Positions 15,056-25,380 of a stretch of 64,000 nt of DNA are shown in pieces. Source of the stretch: Onthophagus taurus (taxonomy: Eukaryota > Arthropoda > Insecta > Coleoptera > Scarabaeidae); the NCBI RefSeq assembly GCF_036711975.1, contig NC_091971.1, positions 1,743,501-1,807,500 of the forward strand, given 5' to 3'. The notes beneath the pieces are model-generated. The model saw nothing but the letters and a program-made list of their open reading frames with translations. It did not search any database and had not been told where the DNA came from. Both the position numbers and the translations under genes were made by a program. The stretch's first letter is position 1. Each line of letters begins with the position of its first letter.

Positions 15056-16096
15056 TTAACCCAAAGAAGGGAAATCGCGCTCGTCGTCAACCCTTGGTGC
15101 TGGAACCGAATTTTGAACGAAGGGTTGATCTCCCGCATCCGATTGATTGCCCCCTCCGTCACCACGTTGGCGAAGATCTCCTTTGCGTCCCGCTTTACCG
15201 CCTCGACCGCCACGAAAAGCGCCACCTCGACGAGCATCGTTGAAATAAAAATTAATATCTCGCACGTGTACTTGTCTACCAACGCGTTGAGGGAAATTCA
15301 ACGGATCAAACTCCTCTTCTTCGTCCGATCCGCCTTCATCCTTTTTCTTATTCAATTCGTACATTTTTTTCCACTGTGTCAAATCTTCCCCTTCACCGGC
15401 TTTTCGTAATTTATATTGAGGTTTCGCTCGATTTCCTTTCGAAGCCCTCCATTCTTCAAGTGTCAATTGTTTTACTTCTTCTTCGACCGGAACATTATCT
15501 TCAACCATTTTCTCCCCATTTTCAATTTTTTCGTTTTCATCGACGACAACGCCGGGATCCTCGGCGTTCGTTTTTTCAACCTCTTCAATCAAATCTTTGT
15601 GGGACCCCCAATTATGAGATCCCGCACCGTCTCTTTTATCGATCGGTTTTATTCCGGTTTTATCGGAACCACTTTGGCGGTCGAATTCGCGTTTCCCGCG
15701 TCGGTCATCCGAAAATCTTTTTCCGCCGGCGTTTCGATTTCCTAACGGCCTTCCTCCACGGCGATTTTCACCACGTGGTGATTGGCCACGTGCCGGCGGC
15801 TGTTTCTCCTCCGACGTAACGTTTTCCGGTTTTGTTTTAGTTCCGTTCATCTTGTGTTGTTGGTTATCGGGCGTTGTTTTAACGCTTGGTGAAGGTTTTA
15901 CCTTCTTGTTCTTTTGCGTAGTGGCGCTGATGGTGGTTTTCGTTGTCGAGGCGTTGTTCTCCTTGTCGGAAATTTTTGTTTTCTTTTTCTCTTCTCTGAC
16001 TTGTTCCATCGCCTTGAACACATCGAGAGGGTCCGATTCGTCATCCACGAAAAGTTCGTAGCGATTCATAACGCCTACACCATAAACACTTGCCAT
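15056..16096 (-). CDS. vig: Vig / SERBP1-HABP4 family RNA- and ribosome-binding protein
   Basis: Single-exon frame of 346 residues from the ATG at 16096; an in-frame upstream Met (16120) adds only MFLIIKRV and is less likely. Seen: MASVYGVGVMNRYELFVDDE followed by SDPLDVFKAMEQ, the N-terminal signature of the HABP4/PAI-RBP1 family; a Lys/Ser-rich low-complexity stretch; a first Arg/Gly block (RGENRRGGRPLGNRNAGGKR); the conserved core VKQLTLEEWRASKGNRAKPQ; a C-terminal RGG box (RRGGAFRGGRGGKAGRKG); and the closing DERDFPSLG. Known roles of the family are clamping mRNA channels of idle ribosomes and, for Drosophila Vig, association with RISC and heterochromatin. GC content is clearly higher than in the flanks. 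The promoter should lie at 16097-16300. Confidence 0.9.
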   Translation of the reverse strand: MASVYGVGVMNRYELFVDDESDPLDVFKAMEQVREEKKKTKISDKENNASTTKTTISATTQKNKKVKPSPSVKTTPDNQQHKMNGTKTKPENVTSEEKQPPARGQSPRGENRRGGRPLGNRNAGGKRFSDDRRGKREFDRQSGSDKTGIKPIDKRDGAGSHNWGSHKDLIEEVEKTNAEDPGVVVDENEKIENGEKMVEDNVPVEEEVKQLTLEEWRASKGNRAKPQYKLRKAGEGEDLTQWKKMYELNKKKDEGGSDEEEEFDPLNFPQRVGRQVHVRDINFYFNDARRGGAFRGGRGGKAGRKGDLRQRGDGGGNQSDAGDQPFVQNSVPAPRVDDERDFPSLG

Positions 16097-18352
16097 GACT
16101 CTTTTTATAATAAGGAACAAAATATGGAAGTTAGAATTGGTTTTTTTTTTAGGTTAGGTTGAAAACTTGACTTGCTTTAGAAGCTGGTTTCGCACTGAAT
16201 CCGCGAGAGCACGCGTCGTCTCTTTATATACAAAGTGCGCCCTCTGTCGGTGGTAAACATGATCTAACGCATCGCGCTTAATTTTAAATGCTTTAATGTT
16301 GATTTAATTAAACCGTTCATTATTAATTTAACATTTAATTTTGGAAGATATAAAAGAATTGATCAAAAATTATTTTGAACGGATTATTTGTCAGGTAACT
16401 GTCTAATTCAATAAAATTGACAGCAATTTTAACAAAATTTTTTTTTATAATCAAATAAAATGATAACTTACCTTCTTGCGAATTATTTATAAAAATATAT
16501 ATCATAATAAATTGGATAAATGTTTGTTAATGTATAACTTATAGAAAAAACATGATATTTTTCAATCAAGAAATGTGTAAGTGGATTTTGATAGGTTGTT
16601 ATAATGATAATAACATAATAAATTGAGTTGTTACTGAGTGATACGTTTTTATATTATAATTCGAAAACAAAATTAATAATAAATAATATATATTAAGTTT
16701 AATTCAAAAATGAAAAAAGTTGTTGTTTTATTAACTAAACCTATGGAAAACAAAGGGAATAGATAAGCTTAAGATACACGGTTTACAAACAACGATAATT
16801 TTTGTTATCCTCGTGATTTTATGCGCTTATCAAAATTTAAAAATATCCAAGAATAATAAAGTAGAAACAATTATAATAATTAATCTTTATTTTTTATTGT
16901 TGCTAACTTCATGTAGGACGCAATTTAATCCTATTGACATTTAATTGTCAAATTATCATTCGGATTTAGTCGTCTTGAGAGACGTGCGGCTAAATCCGAA
17001 TGTTTTTAATTCTAGATCTAATATTAGTTCTAGTGTCATATCACTATGTTGCATATTTTTATTGAACTAAAACTAGAACTAACAAAAGACCTAGAGCTAG
17101 AATCATTCCAGTTTAGCCGTCTTGTTAGTTCTAGGTCTATATTAGTTCTACCATCTTCAGAGACTCTACAAATAGATTAAAATCTCTCATCCTCTCCATT
17201 TTACAAACGATAATGGTAAGTAGCGCTAGTTAGCATAAGATGTCACTGTATTGCATATTTTTATTCAACTAAAACTAGAACTAACATCGTCAATTTACAT
17301 ACAGGATTCTTCTGATTTTTGTGGTAAATAACACATTTAATTTGACACATAAATTACTCAAATCTGCACAAAACTCGTTTTGAGTCAAAAAAGCACCTGT
17401 ACTTGCTTCTTACACCTTCAATTGCATTTTTTGTTAGTTAAGCAGATCTCCAACTAACATCTCAATGGCTGGCTTGGTCGAACGTATTCATCTCTTCCCC
17501 TACAAACCATCCCTTGTTTATACAGAATCCATAGTTCTCTTATTTCATCTCTATTTTTCTTTATCATCTCATCTATATCTTCATTCTAATATCAGTTTTA
17601 GAGCTAGAACTAGAAATACGTGGGTTTAGCCATGCCTCTGTGAAGACGTATCTTGTCCTAAGTTTAGTGTTAATTGTTAAAATTAAGAACAGAGTATTAG
17701 ACAGTTTTTGAACTTAAACAAAATAAAACAATTAAAATTAATATCTGTTTATTTATATCACATCATATCGTTCCAAGATATGTACAATAAATAGTATAAA
17801 AGTTGTACAAAAAGATTGACTAAACGCATCAATCGTTTTCGCAGCCCTAGCAACTTATTATGTAACGATACGCCACATAACAAAAATATTTTTATAAAAA
17901 ATATCAGACGCGCCTCACATCATACAATTTAAAAGGCAGACTGAGTGAGCGCACGTACAATAAACTGTAATAATAAACGTCAGCCCTGTAGAGAAACTTG
18001 CCTTGGATTCACGAAATGTTATAAAAAAATAAAGGAATAAATGATTTTATTATTTTTTAATTGTTAATTAATCTCCTTAAAATGTAATCGTTTCTTTTGT
18101 ATCAAGGTTCTGGCTTGATGTAGACGCATACAACATGAGAACACTGCGCTACATTTAATACTGTACAGAAATGATGAAAAGAATTAAAATTAAACAAAAA
18201 CCTTGATTGTCTTTTAAAAGAACGTATTTGTGTTTTTTAAATGTATTTCCCCGCAAAAATTTTTTTGTATTCTTATAAATTATTGCTTAAAAATTACTTA
18301 AGTTGTTTTAATTATTAAAAAAAAAAAAAGAAAAAAAATTAGAAAAAATAAA
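16097..18352. other. vig 5' flank and HRI 3' flank with satellite fragments
   Basis: The first 200 bp hold the vig leader and promoter. Satellite pieces of the palindromic family lie at about 16958-17150, 17260-17290 and 17590-17700; two of them flank a duplicated ATGTTGCATATTTTTATT stretch (17045 and 17240). From 17700 on the DNA is AT-rich and probably includes the HRI 3' UTR. No additional coding region found. Confidence 0.5.
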
Positions 18353-21300
18353 CTATTGATTTTGATGACCGCTGTCTTTTAACAGCGCCTTCAACCGTGA
18401 AATTTCTTTTTCTTTCTCCGCTAGTTGCGTTCGAAGATCTTTCACGATTTCCGATTCTACATTCACGTCCACTGTTAGACGCTGTAAAAGAGTCATCGCA
18501 TCCGGCCGTTCATTTGGATTGTTTACAACGAGCTGACGAATTATTAAAGACAGTTGGGGTTGTTGTTCTTGTAATTGAGGGTCCAGGTGCCCTTCGCGTA
18601 ATTGATTTATACTTTCAACACGTTCCATATCTGTTTGAAAACTTTCCGTCAATTCCAGTACAATTATTCCTAATGAATACATATCACTCTAGAAATAAAG
18701 AAAAAATATTGAATTAAAAAACTAACACTAAATCTAGAATAAGAAAAACATGAATATTTCTAGTACTTATAAAGAAAGATTAATTAATAACAATAATTTT
18801 AGTACAACTAATAAGTATTTTTTTAAAACCACCTGTATTTATTAATAGTGAATCATAATTTATTGATAAAGTTAATTATAGATTTTTTTAATCTTTTATC
18901 TCAACATCACGGACATAACATAATGTGAATTTTTCAACAAGTAATAATTTATATGATTGGAAAATCCGTCTACTCGCTTATTGATAACGTTATATAAATA
19001 TTAACCCATTTACCTTTCTGTTGCAGCTTCCTCTTAATTGTTCTGGTGCTGCATACAATTTAGTACCTAATGCTAAAGAGTGTCGAGCACTTTGTAAAGG
19101 GCAAGCTAATCCAAAATCGCCCAATTGAACCAATAGAGATCCATTATCGTTTTGAAGGAAGATGTTGCTTGGTTTAATATCGTGATGAACTATATTTTTT
19201 GAGTGAATGTATTGTAAACCTATTAAAAAAGAATATTTATTTTAGCTAAATTAATTTAAAAAAAACTAACCTTGAAGTAATTGTTTTAAAATTTCTATAA
19301 TTGTTTTCGATCTAAGATCGCCACCAACGGGTACAATCACGCCGTTATTATCTAAATGAGCCTCTCCGATGTTCCTATTTTCTAACCATTGCTTTAAAGT
19401 AGTCTGACACAACGTCATTTGAATATACAAAGTGGCCCATTTAGGATGTTGCCTAGTTTGGAGTTGTTGAATATTTTGAATTTCCTCAATAGTACAAATC
19501 GCTTTCCCACCTTCGGATATACTATTCCTCTTTTCACGACATTTTTTTTTCCCATTCACCTCTTGGCTATTAGACAACGAATGATGATTAAACTCAATAC
19601 TCTGTTCGAATTTCACTTCAAATTCGGACGATTTCTCTTTGGTTCGTTGAAAACTCAATTCCGCTTCAGAGATCATAGTTGGATATAAGTAAGTTTCCAC
19701 TTGGTTGATGTTCTCATCGAGTATTCGATGATCTTCGTTGCCCATACTTTCAAGAGACGATGAAAACGAAATTTCCGATTCGGAGGTGTGTTCGGTGATG
19801 ACGTTTTTTCCTATATCCGCACCCAATTCTAACCACGCGGCTTTGTATTGAACAATATTTGAATGGTTTAAACTTGCGAATGTTTTCACTTCTGAAAGGT
19901 AATTTCTAACGGAGTTTATTCCTTCGGAACGGATGAAAATCTTTTTTACCGCGTATTCTGTACTATCTAATTTATGCTTTACTTTGTATACCTAAAAAAT
20001 TTTTAATTCAATTGAGAGACTTATTATTAGTTTATACTCTATTTTTTTAATTCGGAGGAGTAAAATGAAAACTCACGTTTACACAGCGTAATTTTTCAAA
20101 GCTATTTTTTGGCGAGAGTTTTAAAACCAAACAGGATTTTAAGTAAACTGTAGTTACGAATTTAATTACTTATTTGTTTAAACATAATAAAAACCAGGGC
20201 GTACCTACTTACTTTGTCGTAATGCAACATGTCAATATAATTTGAAATTTCACTAAAAACCTTATATAACAGATTAATACGGGAAAGGTAATGTCCGTTT
20301 TAGCTCAATAAAAATATACAATAATCTAGCGCTGAATAACACATAAAACTAGACTAATACTAGAACTAGAAACATTCCGTTTAGCGTCTACTTTGATCAC
20401 ATTTTAACTTTAACCCTTTGTGTCCCGACGGTACTTTAAAGTACCAGTAGTTTTAAACACTAATTTTAAACTGTAGTTATCTATTCGGCACATTTAGAGC
20501 AGTCGGTACTTTCTACTATATTATTATACATCATTTTAAAGAGAAAGCTTTGAACTTTAATTTAAAATAAGTTTCATTCCTTAATTTCAATAAATACGGC
20601 TTTCAGGAATTTTTAAATTAGCATTTTTTTTGACACTTTTAGGTTATTCGAAAATGTAAGTTTTGTTTCAACATTTTTTTTCTCTATATTTTTCCAATCC
20701 AACCCAACAATTATTATACATCATTTTAAAGAGAAAGCTTTAAGCTTTAATTTAAAATAAGTTTCATTCCTTAATTTCAATAAATACGGCTTTCAGGAAT
20801 TTTTAAATTAGCATCTTTTTTGACACTTTTAGGTTATTCGAAAATGTAAGTTTTGTTTCAACATTTTTTTTCTCTGTATTTTTCCAATCCAACCCAACAA
20901 TTATTATACATCATTTTAAAGAGAAAGCTTTAAGCTTTAATTTAAAATAAGTTTCATTCCTTAATTTCAATAAATACGGCTTTCAGGAATTTTTAAATTA
21001 GCATCTTTTTTGACACTTTTAGGTTATTCGAAAATGTAAGTTTTGTTTCAACATTTTTTTTCTCTGTATTTTTCCAATCCAACCCAACAATTATTATACA
21101 TCATTTTAAAGAGAAAGCTTTGAACTTTAATTTAAAATAAGTTTCATTCCTTAATTTCAATAAATACGGCTTTCAGGAATTTTTAAATTAGCATCTTTTT
21201 TGACACTTTTAGGTTATTCGAAAATGTAAGTTTTGTTTCAACATTTTTTTTCTCTATATTTTTCCAATCCAACCCAACAATTATTATACATCATTTTAAA

Positions 21301-24300
21301 GAGAAAGCTTTGAACTTTAATTTAAAATAAGTTTCATTCCTTAATTTCAATAAATACGGCTTTCAGGAATTTTTAAATTAGCATCTTTTTTGACACTTTT
21401 AGGTTATTCGAAAATGTAAGTTTTGTTTCAACATTTTTTTTCTCTATATTTTTCCAATCCAACCCAACAATTATTATACATCATTTTAAAGAGAAAGCTT
21501 TAAGCTTTAATTTAAAATAAGTTTCATTCCTTAATTTCAATAAATACGGCTTTCAGGAATTTTTAAATTAGCATCTTTTTTGACACTTTTAGGTTATTCG
21601 AAAATGTAAGTTTTGTTTCAACATTTTTTTTCTCTATATTTTTCCAATCCAACCCAACAATTATTATACATCATTTTAAAGAGAAAGCTTTAAGCTTTAA
21701 TTTAAAATAAGTTTCATTCCTTAATTTCAATAAATACGGCTTTCAGGAATTTTTAAATTAGCATCTTTTTTGACACTTTTAGGTTATACGAAAATGTTAG
21801 TTTTAACTCAATACTCTTTTTCTCAATATTTTTCTAATTCAACCCATCGATTATTATACATCGATTTAAACAGAAAACTTTAAGCTTCAATTTAAAATAA
21901 GTTTTATTTTTTAATTTCAATAAACACGGTTTCCAGGAATTTTTGAATTGAATTAAAATTTTATTCCAAAGGCCTTTACTGATTGTGAGTGTATTTTGAT
22001 AGCGTTTTAATTCTGTCTGATTCTGTCACAAAGTTTCACAATGTTTGACTTCTTGGGACACAAAGGGTTAAATGTCTCCAGTCTAAAGCCTTGCCCGCAA
22101 GCGACTTCGACTTAGGTTGAATAAAAAAAGCCATGGTTTAGCCTCATTAAGCCGAGGTCGCTTGCGGGCGAGGCGCTACATATACGACATATTATATCGA
22201 TAATAATTGTAGCGCCTCGCCTGCAAGCAACCTTCGCGATGTTGGATGATATCGTTTATCTTGCAAAATGAACTAAACGGAAAATACTTGCACAAGAAAT
22301 GATTTTTCGTCACACTTCGCCAAGGTCGCTTGCGTGCGAGGCGCTAGGTCTTCCAAAACTAACGATTTTTTTGATCTATTAAATGTAACGCCTCGCCCGC
22401 AAACGATCTCGGCGATTTAAGACAAAATCGTTCCTTATATATCTTAGTAAACATACAAAGTGTCTCATAAGAGGATATTTACCATCAAATCATTACATCA
22501 TATTATATTATTATTGATATATAATACTAAACCATGTTTTTTCATTCAACCTAAGCCGAGGCGCTATATTTGATATCATTACATAAAATAATATTAAAGA
22601 AATCGACATTGTAGCAAAGTATCCGAAAACAAACCAGACCCAACTCAATTCACCCAAGCCATATTTAACTCATCCAGACTCAAACCTGACCCAACCCTAA
22701 CCTCGTGGACCTAACCGAACCCATCTAATACGCAACCAAACCAAATCCAATTCATCCCCTCTCAACGCAATATAGCCTCACTTAAATCAACGCAACCTCA
22801 TTTCACTTGAACTCATGTAATCCAACCTATTTTTTTTACATGTAACATCAGGAAACAGACACCTGATCGGCGATTGTGGACGATTAAGAAAAATCCCTTT
22901 TCTCGTCATGTTTCCTTCTTCTCAGGAAAGCTAGTAACAAGAGAGGTACACTCTTAAGACGACTGGTAGGTTGTATGTAGCGCTAGCTAGCATAAAATAT
23001 CACTATGTTGTTATTGAACTAAAACTAGAACTAACACTAGACCTAGAAAGTATCTAGTTATCTAGTTCTTGGTCTAGTGTTAGTTCTAGTTTTACACTAG
23101 CATTGTTAGTATGTAGAACTAACACTAGTGCTAGCACTAGCACTATCCCAATACAAAATAGTAATGGAAATTGGGCTAAGAGCAATCAAGAAAAAGTTTA
23201 TTTGTTTGCTGAACATCTGAAACAAACTTTTACACCAGACAGTCCAATAACTATGCTAAATAGTGTTCCTAGCATAATTCAAAGTGATGAGCAGAGTAAT
23301 ATACATACCATGTGTAAGAATGATAGAACTGTATTGTGAAATACAAAAACTAAATGTAAAGAAATCAGTAGGGTATGACCTAATTAATGGAAAGACATTG
23401 AAACATCTACCAAAACGGGCGATTACAAAACTATTACACATAATTAATGCTGCTTTTAAACAGAAATACTTCCCAAGTATATGGAAAGTTGCTGAAATAA
23501 TAATGATACCAAAACCTGGCAAACCACAGATGTTAGATCATATAGGCCAATCTCATTATTACCCTTATTATCAACGCTACTTGAAAAATTACTATTAAAA
23601 ACAGTAAAACTTGTTATAGAAGAAAAAACCCTAATGTCAACACATCAATTTGGGTTTCGGAATAAACGTTAAAGTCTGGTTAGATGGTTTAAATTACAAA
23701 ACTAGACCAAATATATATTATCGTATCTTTCTGATCTATATTTTAGAGTAAAATACAAAAACGCTTGTTTACCACTACATGAAATACAAGCCAGTGTTCC
23801 TCAAGGAAGTGTACTTAGCCCAATACTGTACTTACTCTACACATTGGACCTTCCTTAGATACCAGAAACTTTAACAGCTACATTCGCAGATGACAGAGCA
23901 ATATTGCTGTTGCAGAAAATGAAGTAGTTGCAGCAACTAAGTTACAATTGGCCTTAAATTCAACAGAAAATTCTATATTATGTGTAAAGGAGACTGGACC
24001 ACTGGGAATTAACACAAGACCTTAAAACTAAAATCATTCGGGTTTAGCCATCTTGAGAGGCTAAATTCAAAACTTTCTAGTTCTAGATCTAGTGTTAGTT
24101 CTAGTTTTACACTAGCACTATCACTAGAATTAACATAAAACCTTAAAACTAGAATCATTCAGGTTTAGCCATCTTGAGACACATGAAGATAAATCCAAAT
24201 GTTTCTAGTTCTAGGTCTAGTGTTAGTTCTAATTTTACGCTAGCACTATCACTAGAACTAACAGAATGTTTTTAGGCAACCGGCAACATCTCGAATTTTC

Positions 24301-24891
24301 CTAGTGTAATTTTTACTTAAAACTGACCAATAGAAACCCTTTTTTTTGAAGCTTCAATTTAAAAACACTGCTCCGTATTAAAAAATAGAGTATAGTGATT
24401 AAAATGTTTACCTTTCCAAATCCCCCTCCTGCAATATATTCCAATTCATCAAATTCTCTGTAATAATGAGACCACTCGTTGGTAATATCTACGTTTGGCC
24501 AAAGTGGTCGTAGAGGATTCGTTTGATCACCTCCGCTTGCTGTTGTTAGTAAATGATGTACAGCTCTTTGATATTGATTTCTCATACCTTCAAACTCATT
24601 CATATCGTAGCTTTCGTCAATTAGTCTCATGCTGTATAATTTCTCACAGATTAAACGGTACGTTCGAGTCGCATTATCTGGATTTGGTTCGTACAAATAA
24701 CAAAGGTTCTTGACTAGAGATTCAATGAGTATGCTGATGGGGGTCGATGGTTTTAATGAATTTGTAATTACACACACCGAGTCTTCAGGCATTTCATTCT
24801 GTGTGTCGTCAGCGTCCTCCTGCGGGGGAGGACTAGCCGTAGCCCCATCTTCGGGCTCTACATCAGACTCTGACATTCCCGATTTAGCCAT
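18353..24891 (-). CDS. EIF2AK1: Heme-regulated-type eIF2alpha kinase (HRI)
   Basis: Four exons: 24412-24891 (ATG 24891), 19271-19991, 19014-19219 and 18353-18688; all junction phases close, giving 580 residues (human HRI 630). The enzyme phosphorylates eIF2alpha to damp translation during heme lack, oxidative or mitochondrial stress. Seen: an acidic N-terminus; an alpha-helical N-terminal domain; the glycine loop GGGFGKV split by intron 1; YAVKKIFI (catalytic Lys); [13 protein letters not shown]; a long Ser/Glu-rich kinase insert typical of eIF2alpha kinases; [28 protein letters not shown]; and a C-terminal coiled coil ([20 protein letters not shown]). The catalytic loop reads [11 protein letters not shown], with His in place of the usual Arg of HRD. 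Intron 1 (4.4 kb) is full of mobile DNA. Divergent from Dlic. Confidence 0.93.
20414..22067 (+). mobile_element. Non-autonomous piggyBac-like element no. 1 with internal 190-bp array
   Basis: Flanked by TTAA at 20410-20413 and 22068-22071. The ends are CCCTTTGTGTCCC and GGGACACAAAGGG, 13-bp perfect inverted repeats; the left end continues GACGGTACTTTAAAGTACC, itself a palindrome. Most of the interior is a tandem 190-bp repeat. No transposase coding sequence is left. Matching elements lie at 36522-38396 and 58083-59711. Confidence 0.85.
20521..21955. repeat. 190-bp tandem repeat, seven close units plus a diverged one
   Basis: The word TTATTATACATCATTTTAAA recurs at 20521, 20711, 20901, 21091, 21281, 21471 and 21661: exactly 190 bp each time. 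An eighth unit from 21851 is clearly diverged (TTATTATACATCGATTTAAA). Units differ by only a few positions (for example TTGAAC or TAAGC after GAGAAAGCT), so the array expanded recently. Confidence 0.95.
22080..22460. repeat. GC-rich inverted-repeat element (GAGGTCGCTTGCGGGCGAGG)
   Basis: The word GAGGTCGCTTGCGGGCGAGG at 22156 is repeated with changes at 22324, and in inverse orientation near 22087, 22203 (GCGCCTCGCCTGCAAGCAA) and 22390. The family recurs at 63399-63480 and as fragments at 32865 and 26640. It stands out from the AT-rich surroundings. No reading frame; a foldback or MITE-like element is the likeliest explanation. Confidence 0.55.
22990..23150. repeat. Palindromic satellite fragment
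   Basis: About one unit of the CTAGAACTAACACTAGACC family, ending with a short CTAGCACTAGCACT run. It directly abuts the non-LTR fragment that follows. Confidence 0.8.
23150..24004 (+). mobile_element. Decayed non-LTR retrotransposon reverse transcriptase (jockey-like)
   Basis: Translated pieces in shifting frames read like a LINE polymerase: [69 protein letters not shown] and FADDRA (the catalytic FADD box). Frameshifts and stops at about 23336, 23600, 23670 and 23860 make it a pseudogene. Satellite lies on both sides. The clade is judged from motif style only. Confidence 0.8.
24005..24270. repeat. Palindromic satellite, about two units
   Basis: Two units with the usual GGGTTTAGCCATCTTGAGA hairpin arms. 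The array stops about 140 bp from the donor end of HRI exon 1. Confidence 0.85.
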
Positions 24892-25380
24892 TATTTTTCC
24901 CCAAAAAATCTTTTTTTACATATTATTTTTGACTTGTCACAAAAAAATATCCATGCGAATTGATTTTCTTTTAATTAAATACGGCGTTTAGCTTTTGCGA
25001 ACATCTAACGTAATATAATAGGAACTGAAATGACGGGACATATGCACTTTCTAACATTCAAGCACTGACAAGAACGAACACGTTCACAACACGTATTTTC
25101 TCGAATGCCAAAAATTCGCTCTGATAGAATAAAATATTTGTAATGTTGCACAACATGACATAACACAAAACTAAAAATAAACACAAATTATAACTTTGCC
25201 TAATAAAATAACTCTTTAAATTACATTTTATCGATTATAATCAATTCAATTTCGCCTCATCTTTATAATTTCTAATTAAATTTTGAATTTTCTAGAATTT
25301 TTTCGGTAAATTTTCGTTTTTATCAGGTTGGTTAATACCTAATTTCACGTCGTTGTAAGTGACTCATCACCTGTCAAGAA
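24892..25380. promoter_or_regulatory. Divergent promoter region HRI / Dlic
   Basis: 489 bp between the two start codons, AT-rich, with no TATA box obvious on either side. It must hold both promoters; I cannot place the start sites. Confidence 0.4.

Noticed and set aside
15113-16162. Several plus-strand frames of 69-147 codons over the vig gene
   Set aside because: They are antisense shadows of the GC-richer vig coding exon, whose own frame shows family motifs.
20521-21850. CRISPR-like regular repeats
   Set aside because: 190-bp units directly abut one another with no spacers, in an insect intron, inside a transposon.
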